Source of the DNA: Symbiodinium natans
Lineage: Eukaryota; Sar; Dinophyceae; Suessiales; Symbiodiniaceae
NCBI GenBank assembly: GCA_905221605.1
Contig: CAJNDS010002079.1
Coordinates: forward strand, 1,525,001 to 1,589,000
Length of the DNA: 64,000 bases
Direction of reading: 5' to 3'
Shown: positions 37,001 through 49,000 of the stretch, piece by piece
How the letters are laid out: each line of letters opens with the position of its first letter
Position numbering within the stretch: the first letter of the stretch is position 1
Program-made: the position numbers and the translations under genes
Notes under the pieces: generated by a model
Seen by the model: only the letters and a program-made list of their open reading frames with translations
What the model was told of the DNA's origin: nothing
Databases searched by the model: none

Positions 37001-40000
37001 TACATGAAGAGGCGCTAGCACTGGCATGTCCCCCCTTGTTTGGGTTGTGCTTTGGGATACTTTTTCCATTCCCCTTCTTTCCTGATAAGGGAACCCGTTC
37101 ATAAATCATGTTCGAAGGGTGTAAAGCACAACCCAGTTATGCCAACCGTCCTTTCTAGGGACTATAAAAGGGGGGCAATGACTACAATCCCTATTAAGGA
37201 CTGCTAGTCTAAGGCGGAACATCCCGGGCCTAACACCCTGCCCTCAACCCCGACGATGCAAAACTCCAATTTCCCGATACAAAACTCCAATATTAGGGTT
37301 TAGGGTTTAGGGTTTAGGGTTTAGGGTTTAGGGTTTAGGGTTTAGGGTTTAGGGCTTTTCCAACCCACAGCTCCCAAGTCCCAAACCTTGTGGGAGGCTC
37401 CGGAGTGTGAAATCCCCCAACTTTTAGGGCCTGAGCCTGCAACCGTAAATCTCACCAACTCTCAAACCTCAACTCTCAATCCTCAGCTTGTCTAGGCCCG
37501 CTTCCAGGGAGCCCGTGTGCCTTCTGTCTCCGTCTGTGTCTCCGTGTATGTTTTTTTAGTGGGCTTGGGGGCAAGTGATGTTAGAAGCCCCCCTAAACAA
37601 GCTGGGGAACCGTTTATGCCCTGGTGCTCGGAGATCTACTAAAAGAACGTTATTAACACAAGTTCTTCGGATGATGTAGAGCACAGTGTGGTTACCTTGT
37701 GGTACTGTGGCGTATGTTCCTTGGCCAGAAACCCTAAACCCCAAACCCTGAACCCTAAATCCTAAACCCTAAGTCCTAAACCCTAAACCCTAAACCCTAA
37801 ACCCTAAACCCTAAACAGAAACCCAGCAAGTCCTTCTGCAGGACATGCTGGCAAACTACATTGAGCGGCTCATGAACAAGTGCTTGGACGAGCTCATCCG
37901 ATCAGGCGTCCCAGCCGAGACTGCACGACGAACCTTGTGCAGGGAACGGCCGTTTAGGGAGCACAGGGTTTAGGCCTTTCATTCCCCCACAAGAGATTGA
38001 AAAGTCCTATACAAAGCCTAACGCCAGTCACAAAGACAAAGCTCTTTGAAAAGGGGCCCCGTCTTAAAATGGGTCTGTCGCTACTCTAGAACAAGTTCTC
38101 AGACGATTACAACCCCCAGGCCCCAAACCTTGCGGTACCCTAAACCCTAAGCCCTAAACCCCAAACCCTAAACCCTAAACCCTCAACCCCTAAACCCCTA
38201 AACCCTAAACAGGGGATATGTCAGGCAAGCCAGGGAAGCTCTGCACCCTGAACCCTAAAAGCTCTTGACCCTGGCGTTAGGGTTTAGGGTTTAGGGTTTA
38301 GGGTTAAGGGTTTAGTGTTTAGGGTTTGGGGGTCAGGGTTCAGAGTTTAAGGTTTAGGAAGCCCCCCCCAAACCCACTCCAGCGAATCCGCAAGAGCCCT
38401 TTCACAACTCCTGCAAGCGTCCAAACCCATTCCAAGCCTAAACCCTAATCACCCTAATCCCTTCAAACCATGAAACCTAAACCCCTAACCCCCCATCAAC
38501 CCTAAACCCTAAACCCTATACCCTTAACCCTTAACCCTAAACCTCCAAACCCCTCATGCCTCAGCCTAGATACCCCAAAACCCTAAACCCTAAACCCCAA
38601 ACCCTAAACCCTAAACCCCAAACCCTAAACCCTAAACCCTGCCTAAACCCCAAACCCTATGTTTCCTGTACTCAAACCCTCAACCCCTCGAAGGCTGCAT
38701 CGAGCTTCGCGAGGCACAGGTCTCCCCGGGAGGCGTGGGGAAGCCGCCGCGTGGGGTCTCGAGTTTCGGGCTAGGGTTGAAGGTTTCGGGTTTAGGTTAA
38801 CCCTAAACCCTTAACCCTAAACCCTAAGCCCTAAACCCTAAACCCTAAACCCTAAACCGGTTTGGGGTTTAGGTTTAGGGCTTGGGGTTTAGGGTGGGGA
38901 AGGAGTTAGGGTTGACTGCATCGGGGAACTGAGGTCTCAGGCCTCTTGTTGACAAGATCTGTTTTTGGCGGCTTTTGGAATTGGGGCTTTACAGTTCTGT
39001 CAGGTTTGTGATTTGATTGCTGGGGCTGTTGTATGATGATGTTTTTTGTTTTTGTTATGGGGGCGGGGGGGGGGGGAGGCGGGGGCGCGTGGGGTGGTGG
39101 CTTTGGAGGTCAATAGGGTTTGTCTTGGGGGCTTAGGGCTTAGGATTTGGGTTTATGGGGTTTCAGTTCAGAGTCGTAGGCTTTAAGGGGTTTGGGTTAA
39201 ATTCTGCGTTAAGCTCCCAAACCCCCCCCCTCCCCCGGCACGCAAAGCCCTACCCAAACCCTAATTCCCCAAAGCCCTGAAATTTGAATCGTCAACTCCC
39301 AAAAGCCCTGCGCCCCAAACCCTAAACCCTTAACCCTAAATCGTAATCCCCAAACCCCAAACCCTAAACCCCTAAACCCCAAACCCTAAACCCTAAACCC
39401 CAAACCCTAAACCCCTAAACCCCAAACCCCAAACCCTAAACCCCAAACCCCTAAACACCAAACCCTAAACCCTAAACCCCAAACTCTTAGCCCAAAACCC
39501 GAAAACCCCAAAACCCGTCCTCACGGCAGGTGTCGCCTCGGCAGCTGTGGAGCCAACCAAGCTCGGGCGTATCACCTCCTTGCGCCCTTAGGGTTTAGGG
39601 TTTAGGGTTTAGGGTTTAGGGTTTAGGGTTTAGGGTTTAAGTTCTCGGGGTCAGCGTGGTTTGGGGGTTTAGGGTTTAGGGCTTAGGGTTTAGGGCTCAG
39701 GGTTTACGGCTATAGGATCTGGGGTGTAGGGGTTTAGGGGTGTCATCAGGGGTATAGGGTTTGGGGGTGTCGGGGTGTAGTGGTGTAGTCTTGTAGGGTG
39801 ACGGGTGGGTGGATGAGCAAGCTTGTGAGAAAAGAATGCTAAGGTGAACTTGAACTGCCCAAGATGTTTAGGGTTCAGGGTTTAGGGTTTAGGGTTTTTG
39901 GTTGAGGGTTGAGGGTTGAGGGTTTAGGGTTGGGTGGGTTTGGAGGGGGGCTTTTGGATTTTCTTATTTGGGGCCCGTTCAGGGGCTGAGAGTTAGGGTT

Positions 40001-43000
40001 TAGAGTTCGGGTTTCTCGGACTTCCGCTCGGTAATCTGGAGTGGGGCTTAGGGGTTGTAGGCTGTTTTACGCCTTGGAGTGTGTTTCAGAAACCCTAAAC
40101 CCTAAACCAACCCTAAACCCTAAACCCTAAACCTTAAACCCTATGTCCTAGATCCAGCACAGGTACTACCTCAGCCACCGCACTGTGGCACAGCGCGATG
40201 CCCGGTTCTCCAACCAACTGCTCCTGGTGACAAGACACTCTAAACCCTAAACCATAAACCCTATATAAACCCTAAACCTTATATGAGCCTTATAGACCTG
40301 AGAGTCAAAACCCTCGAACCCGGAAAACATGGAACCCCCAAACCCGACTCCCTAGACCTCCCAGACCTTACCTCTAAACCCGAAGACCTTGAACGCTAAA
40401 CCCTCAAACTCTGAAGCCCTAAACCCTAAACACTAAACCTTATAAAGCTCTTTTTGACCAAAACAAGCCTCACTCCTGACCACCAGAGCCCCTTTGGCCC
40501 CAAACCCCTTCCTGGCATGAAGCTTGGGTAGCGGACAAGGGTTATAGGGATTACACTATAACAACCCCCACCCCCGCAAAACAAAGGCAAGTGAATACAC
40601 AAGAAATCGTAAATACCTATATTCGTGTTTAGGGTCAAGGGTTGTTGATTTATGAGGGGACCCTAAACCCTAAACCCCAAACACTAAACCCTAAACCCCA
40701 AACCCCAAACCCCAAACCCTAAACCTTAAAGCCCATGTAGGCCGAACCTCAGGAGAAAGAGTCTGGACCCCAAGAGTCATCCTCGGGATGTATGTAGATT
40801 GCTTAGTAGCTGAATGAGTATGTGGGTTTGGCAACCCTAAACCCTATAAACCCTGAACCCTAAACCCCTACACCGTGAAGAATGGGGAGGCTTCGGCGTC
40901 AGGATGGTGGCCCCAGAACCTCAAAGGTCTACTTGGAGGCTCATGGTACTCAGTAACCCAGTTCTTAGTAGCTGAGTGAGTACACTTTGCACTTTTTGGG
41001 ATACGATAACCCCCCTAGATAGAACTGAAAGTGTAAACTTTTTGGGGGCTTATGACCTCAGCAACTAAGATGGAGACTTTTGGGCTTCCAGAGTTTCGGG
41101 GAGGGGACGAAGCATGAGGGTTCAGGGTTTAGGGTTTAGGGTTTGGGGTTTAGGGTTTCGAGCTTCTGGGCTTAAGGTTTAGGGTTTAGGGTTCAGGGTT
41201 TGGGTTGAAGGCGTTTGCAGCTTACAGCGGTTGATTGCTTAGGAGCTACCAGGGCTTGTCGGATTGAGGTGTACTGGTTGAAGTTACAGGCAGTGACTGA
41301 CAGGCTGCGCTGTAGATTCCCTACTTATAGTCCCATGTAGTTTCTGCCCGCGAGCCTCCCCGTAAGCCCTAAACCCTAAACCCTAAACCCTAACCCTAAA
41401 CCTTAAACCCGAAACGCTACGCCCTAAACTCTACGATGAAGGTTCCAGCGGACCTTGGCCAGAGAGGGCCTGGGATTTGTGGAGATCATGCGGGTGCTTT
41501 GTGAATGCAGGGCCCTCTGGGGTTCAGTTTGTTTCTCCTCCCCACCAACCCTATATCCTGAATCCTGAATCCTAAACCCTAAACCCTAAACCCTAATTTG
41601 GGGGTTTGCACACCTGGACCCCCAAAGCACCCGTATAAGAGCGGCCTGCTACCGCCACATTGCACGGGGCATCTAGTCCAGGTGTCCGGATACTTGGGAG
41701 TTCCTGTCGCATTTAACAGCTTAATATTAAAATTCAGGGTTTAGGGCTTGAAGTTTATGATTTACAGTGTATAAGGTTTAGAGTTCAGGGCTTAGGGCAG
41801 TGCGGATCTTTGGGATGTTTTTTCGGGCTTTGAGGGTTTATGGCTGCATGGGCATGTAAAGCTTGTAGGATGTAGGGCTTAGGTGCAGGGGCTTAGGATT
41901 GATGGTTTCGAGTTGAGGCCTTACCCTAAGGGTCCATGTGCCTCAGGTTTATACACTTGAACCCCAAAGTCCCTATGTAGGAGGTACCTTAAGGCCCCAA
42001 GCATTCCACGTTTAGGCACATGGGCCCTTGGGGCCATAGATCTATACTAGGGGGGCACTTGAGAGGCCGGCTGGAGCCGACTGACCCTTAGGGTTTAGGG
42101 TTTAGGGTTTTGGGGCTTGGGTTTAGGGTTTAGGCTCTGTCAAGGGATGAGGGCTCGATGTGCGCATTGTGTTGGGGGGTGCTCCTAGAAGGGAACTTGC
42201 ACGGATGACCAACCCGCAGATGTAAAAACATAGATTGCATCCCCCTAAACCCTAAACCCTAAACCCTAAACCCTAAACCCTAAGCCCTAAACATCCCCAA
42301 CGCCCGTAGCAGAATCCTGTGCACCCCAAAGTCGCTGGTGGGGTTCGAGGCTTGTGTGGCACATTTTGGAGCCTAATCCCTAAACCCTCAACCCTCAGCA
42401 CTAAACCCTAGGCTGCCAAAACCCAATACCCTAAACCCTAAACCCTAAACCCTAAACCCGCAAACGGGACGCTTGTCGCTGCGCGCTTAAGGCCCAGAGT
42501 ACGACGAGCTGCCGGTCCGCCACAACGAGGTTCTGAACCCAAAGCCCCAGGTTTGGGGTTCAGGGTTTTGCAAGTTAGGTTTTAGGGTCTAGGGTTTAGG
42601 GCTCAGGGTTCAAGGTTAGTCAACCTGAAGCCCCCAAGTCACCCTAAGTTACCCTAAGTTACCCCCAAGTTATCCGAACTCACGCTATGTCACCCTAAAA
42701 CGCCAAACCCTCATCCCGAACATAGCTTAAGTTAGTCGAACTCACCCCTAAGACCCACAAGAGGGTTTAGGGTTTAAGCTTAGGGCCCCTAAACCCTTTC
42801 AAAGCTTAGGGGCTTAGCATTGCAAAGGGCGGTTTGCGGGGTCTCGTCCTCTGGCTCGAAATGCCCTAGAGATTGCTTTGGGGTTTGGGGGCGCGCACCC
42901 TAAACCCTCAACCCTCAACCCTCAACCCTAAACCCTAAACCTTAAACCCTAAAACGGGGTTAGGGTCGAGGGAAAAGGGTATTGGGGATCCTCTCTTGGG

Positions 43001-46000
43001 CTTATGCCTCTGAGCGGCGGGTGCTGGGTATGCACGCGGTGTTTGGAGCAGTCGCGCCCGAGACCAGAAGGACGGAAAGCCCTTACCCCCTTAAAGTTTA
43101 AACCCCCTAAACCCTCTAAACCCCCTAAACCCCCAAACCCCCTGAAAACCCTAAACCCTGAACATCCGCAACCCCCCCCCCCCCCCGAAACCCAAAAGAC
43201 TTAAACACTGAACCCAAAACCCCAAACCCTGACCCTGGATGGAGCATAACCCTAAACCCTAAACCCTAAACCCTAAATTCCTACCTAGGATGTAGGGCAT
43301 GCTCAAAGCCTTCAGGACAAGCTGAATGCCGAGTTTGCCGAGCACTGCCCTCTAGAGGCTTGCTGGGCGTTTAGGGTTTAGGGTTTAGGGTTTAGGGTTT
43401 CGGGTTTGGGGTTTGGGGTTTGGGGTTTGGGGTTTAGGGTTTAGGGTTGCAAGGCAAAGGGCCGGGCGTGGGGTTCAGGTTGAGGGCTCGGGGTCTAGGG
43501 TGTAGGGTTTAGGGTTTAGGGGGTTCAGGTTTTGGGTTCAGGGATAGGGTCTAGGGATCCGTGTACCGATGTGGTTTGAGGGCAGTCCTTGCAGTGTTTC
43601 CTGTCAGCCCAAAATCGCCCCGTGCCCTGCACTCCTAAACCTTGTCTAGACTCTGAAGACGTGAAGCCCTTAAACCCTTAAGCTCACGACCCCTAACCTA
43701 GGGTAGATAGGACTCAAAAATTCCCAGCGCTCCCTTCAGGCCCAAGTATTGACCCTAAACCCTAAACCCTAAACCCTAACCCCTAAACCCCAAACCCCTA
43801 AACCCCTAAACCCCTAAACCCTAAACCCCTAAACCCCTAAACCCCTAAACCCCTAAACCCCTAAACCCCTAAACCCTAAACGCTAAACCCTAAACCCTAA
43901 ACCCTAAACCCTAAACCCTAAACCCCTAAACCCTAAACCCTAAACCCTAAACCCTAAACCCTAAACCCTAAACCCTAAACCCTAAACCCTAAACCCTAAA
44001 CCCTAAACCCTAAACCCTAAACCCTAAACCCTAAACCCAATACTATACATTCACATCGAACCTAGGAACCTCTCGGAGCCAACCGCTGCCTTTGGAAGGT
44101 GGACCTGGCAATCCAGGCCTACGACTCGCCCCACACCAAGGCCTTCTTGCTGCTGCAGGCGGGGAGGGTTTAGGGTTTAGGGTTTAGGGTTTAGGGTTTA
44201 GGGTTTAGGGTTTAGGGTTTAGGGTTTAGGGTTTAGGGTTTAGGTTTTAGGGTTTAGGGTTTAGGGTTTAGGGTTCAGGGTTCAGGGTTCAGGGTTCAGG
44301 GTTCAGGGGGGGAGGGGGGGGAGGGGGGGGAGGGGGGGGGGGGGGGGGGGGGGGGGGGTAGGGTTTAGGGTTTAGGGCTTAGGGTTCATACAGGGTTTAG
44401 CGCTTAGGGTCCTGTTTTCATGCGTGTTTTCTTTTCTTTTTTCTATCGGTTACGTCCTTGGGTTTACATATTCACATATAATATATATATATATATTACA
44501 TACTTCAGAGTTTGAGGTTCAGGTTTCTAGGGCTTTGACCCTAAAAACCCTGAATGGCTAGGGTTTCCTGACCTCAGGCCTCTTCATGCCTTTGCGCACG
44601 CCAGTGGGCCGCGCACCCCCAAGCCTCCACAAACCTTGTGGGTGTAGGGATTATGGTTTGGGGGTTACGGTTGTACATGGTTTAGGGTTTGGGTTCAGGG
44701 TTTAGGGATTTGGGTTTTAGGGATCCAATAGAATCCAAAGCGTCCCTCATGAAATCCCTCAACCCCAAACTCTCAAATTCCAGAAGCCTGCGCACCTCCC
44801 GCCACCCAAAACCAAAAAACAAAGCGCTTCATACACCCCTCCACGCTTAGCCCGAAACCTCCCCGCCCCCCCGAACCCTGAACTCTGAAACTTGAAATGC
44901 GATCCCCATGAACCCCCGCCTGGATGCCCAAGCCTTCCCGTGGCCTTTCTTGGCTAGTAGTTTAGGATTCAGGGTTTGGGATGTAGGGTTTAGGATTTAG
45001 GGTTTAGGGTGTAGGGTTTAGGGTTTAGGATTTCCTCGCGTAGAAGGAATACGAAGGTTTAACATCTTTTTCACCCATTGCGGACTGGAGAAGTCAGTGT
45101 CAGCGTTTTGGGCTTTAATCTATATGTCTGGCATTTTAGGGTTGAGGGCTTTAGGGTTTAGGGTTTTGGGGTTTTAGGGTTTAGGTTTTTAGGGAATTGT
45201 TTTAAGGGTTTTCAGGTTGTTGTGGTTGGGGCCTCAAGGTGTTAATCCTATAGGGTCTAGGGTTTTAGGGCTTTAAGGCTTTTTTGGGTTTTGCGCTTTT
45301 AGGGTTTAGGGTTTTGGCATGTAGGGCTTTAGAGTTTTAAGGCTTTAGAGGCTTTATGGTTGTTTGGCCTTTAAGAGCTTATTCGGGGATTCACGCTTTC
45401 ATGCTTTAGGCATATAGGGTTTAGGATTCGCTTGTGAGGCGCATATGTGGGGAATTGCGCTGCCCATCAACGACTACAAGACAGATTTGAAGCAGAGGGC
45501 CCCAGATAGGGCGTAGGGAATTTAGGGTTCAGGGTGTAGGGTTTTAGGGTTCTATCAGTCTATGAGGTGGATTTGGCGTTCTTGAGGGGTGGGGTATTTA
45601 GGTGTTTTCTGGAAGGGGGGGGGGGGGTTCAGGAATTCAGGGGGTCTGGGGTTCAGGGTTCAGGGATTATGGATTCGGAATTCGGACCTTCTGCTTCAAG
45701 CCAGAACCTACAAGCTTACCCTAAACTTAAACCCGGAAAATAGCAAATGGTCGTAAACTGGTCCTACACCTCAAGCCCTTAACTTCAACACCGAGAAACA
45801 ATCCCTCGGGAGTTCTACCCCAAGACACCCCACTCGCCCGGAAACCCTCGAAGCCCTCCTCCTTCACAGCACTAAACCCTCAACCCTAAAACCCTAAATC
45901 CCAATTAAACCCTAAGCCCTAAACCCTAAGCCCTAAACCCTAGCCCTCAACCCTAAACCCTAAAACCCTAAAACCCTAAAACCCTAAAACCCTAAAACCC

Positions 46001-49000
46001 TAAAACCCTAAAACCCTAAAACCCTAAAACCCTAAAAACCCTAAAACCCTAAAACCCTAAAACCCTAAACCCTAACCCCCCCCCCCCCCCCCCCCCTCAT
46101 CCTCAACAGCCCTGAGGAGTGTTCTGGATCGCTCCATCCCACTCATCCAGGCGATGGTCGACATTGCAGCCGAGGAGGCGCCACGTCTTCGGGCGAGTCT
46201 TTTGAGGTTGTGTTTTTTTTTTTTTGTTCGGGTTTGGGGTTTAATTTAGGGTTTAGGGTTTAGGGTTTGGGGTTCAGGGTTTAGGGTTTCGGGATTCGGG
46301 TGAGTCGCTTTAGGGTCTTTTCGGGTTTAAGGTGTTTATGCTTTCGGGTTCGTCGTTTGGGGGTTTGTCGGGTTTCGGGTTCAGTGTTTCGGGGGAAGGG
46401 TTTAGGGCTTACGGTTCATCGTAGCCCGTACAGGCCTGTCTGCTCCCAGAAGTATACGTGGGACATTGAAGCTCCCTTTGGGGCTGCCACGACAGTGCTG
46501 GCAGTGGAACTCCTTCCACCTTGAGCCGAGGGCGCTGCTGTCGATGCTGTCACGGGCGCGGCGATTTCTCTACATCCCGAGGTTTGTCGGACACTGCAAC
46601 AGCAATCTCCCGGGGCGCCGTGAAGTTGCTCGTGTCTTCAAGTGGGAAGAGCGAGGACTCTTCAGAACCTGTTTTGACAAGCATGGTTAACTCTTTTTCT
46701 CCAAGCGGCGGAGTGGGTTCTTGGGGTTTAGGGTTTAGGGCTTAGGGTTCAGGGTGTAGGGTTAGGGTTTAGGGTTTACGGTTTACGGTTTAGGGTTTTA
46801 ACTCTTGTACTACTACTCACACCTTGACTACCCCCTCTCCCCCGCCTCACCCAGTATCCATGCACGGATTGTAGGGCTTCTATTTGCTTGAATGTCCGGC
46901 AACCCTAGCCCCTATAGGGTTACCCTAAACCCTAAACCCTAAACCCTCAACCTTAAACCCTCAACCCTAAACCCTAAACCCTAAACATAAGCCGCCCTGA
47001 ACCCCCAATTCCCAGAATGCTAAAACCCCCCGAAACCCTCGACCTCAACTGGAGGCCCAGCTGCGTTCCACGCTGAATCTCATCCTCCTGCTGCAGTGCT
47101 TGCACCAGGCTCCCTCGCTAGGGTTCAGGGTCTAGGGTCTAGGGTCTAGGGTCTAGGGTCTAGGGTTTAGGGTTTAGGGTTTAGGGTTTAGGGTTTAGGG
47201 TTTAGGGTTTAGGGTTTAGGGTTTAGGGTTTAGGGTTTAGGGTCTTCAATGGCTTGCTTGAAAGGGCTTGCTAGGATCTTCGGGTGGGTCGGCGTTTGGG
47301 GTCACTCCTCTGAGGTTCGTTCATTCGTAGTTTTGCCTGCAGGTAACGGCTCGGGTAGGGGTAGAATCAGAACTTCTTGTGGCAGTTTGATTCTTGGGCT
47401 CTTACAGGCACTTGGAGTCGCACATGGACTAAGACCCTGTGCCCTGCAGTAAACGCTGAGTTCAAGATTGCCAAACGCTTCTCATAACTCGAAGGGCCCC
47501 TAAACGCTGTAGGTTCTTTAGAGATGCAGGTTCCTGGGGGCATCCAGAATGTTTGAGGGTACACAAACCCTAAACCCTAAACCCTAAACCCTAAACCCTG
47601 TGTTTCTTTTCATGTAGTAGGAGTTTGGGGCTTCAGCAAGTCAGCTGTCAGCCCCAACCTTGAAAGCCTTAAACCCAAAGCCTAAACCAAAACACTTGCT
47701 TAGGGTACAGGGTTTAGGGTTCAGGGTTTAGGGTTTAGGGTTTAGGGTTTAGGGTTTAGGGTTTAGGGTTTAGGGTTTAGGGTTCTTCCAATGGTCTAAG
47801 GCCTAAGGCTTAAACCTCACAAGCCTATCTCTTAGTCAAGGGACCACAAGCCCAAAACAACCAAAGATCCCCATAAGCCCTATAAACCCTCAACCCCTTG
47901 TGCTTCCAGGCCCATCAGCCGTGGCGGACGTCCCTGGCCACGCTGCCGCATCTGCCGCTGCCCCGACAGGGATGAACAGAGCAGGGTTTAGGATTTAGGG
48001 CTTGCAAGGGTAGAAGGGCTAAACACTTAGAAGGGTCGAGGGTTCAAGGGTCGAAGGCTAAGGAGGGTCCATGGGCAAGAGCTTTCAGAATTTTTTCTGG
48101 GAGGGTCCCGGTTAGGTTGGTTCGGGGCGCTCACGGCCTGCGAACTAGGGACCCTAAACCGCATACGTCATCCCCCCCTGAACCTCCGGCAAAACCAAGC
48201 ACGGCGGTCAGCTGAACCTGGTGTTCAGGGTTGAGGGGTTTGTCCTGGCTCTTGCGGTCACTTCTGCCGCAGTTTCATGCCCAGCGCACCCCGCACATGT
48301 GTTGTGTAGTAGGGTTTTGCTCCCAGGGACTCGAACATCAAAAGAGTGTTCAAAGACAGCCACAGGGTTTGGGGGGGGGGGGGGGGGGGGGGGCGGGCCA
48401 AACCCTAGACCCTAAAGCCTAAACCCTCAGCCCTAAACCCTAAACCCTAAACCCCTAAACCCTAAAGCCTAAACCCTAAGCCCTAAACCCTAAACCCCTA
48501 AACCCGGGGCAAACAGGGCCAAGAGCAGGTCGGAGAAGTCGCTGAAGGTGCTGCGGGACTACTCCGTCGATTCCCTTCCGGTGCCCCGGCAAAGGTTACC
48601 CTAAACCCTAAACCCTACACCATATACCCTAAACCCTAAGCCCTAAACCCGAAACCCTTAGCCCAAAAGGATTGAAATACAGGTTTCGGGGTTTGGGGCT
48701 CAAGGGCAATGACGGGGGTGTGAAAGGAAATGAGGCAAGCGTGAACAGCATTCATTCTTCTTGGGGTCGCTGCGGTTTAGGGTTTAGGGTTTAGGGTTTA
48801 GGATTTAGGGTTTAGGGTTTAGGGTTTAGGGTTTAGGGTTTAGGGTTTAGGGTTTACGGTTTGCGGAATTCCGATGGCCCCTTCGGAAACTGGACAAGCC
48901 AGACATGGTAACTCGAGTTCTGTCTGGCTATTCCTTCATGAAAAGGTTTTTGCAAACCTTTTTCAACGCAACACCCTTGCAACTTTTTCCATCACTTCGG

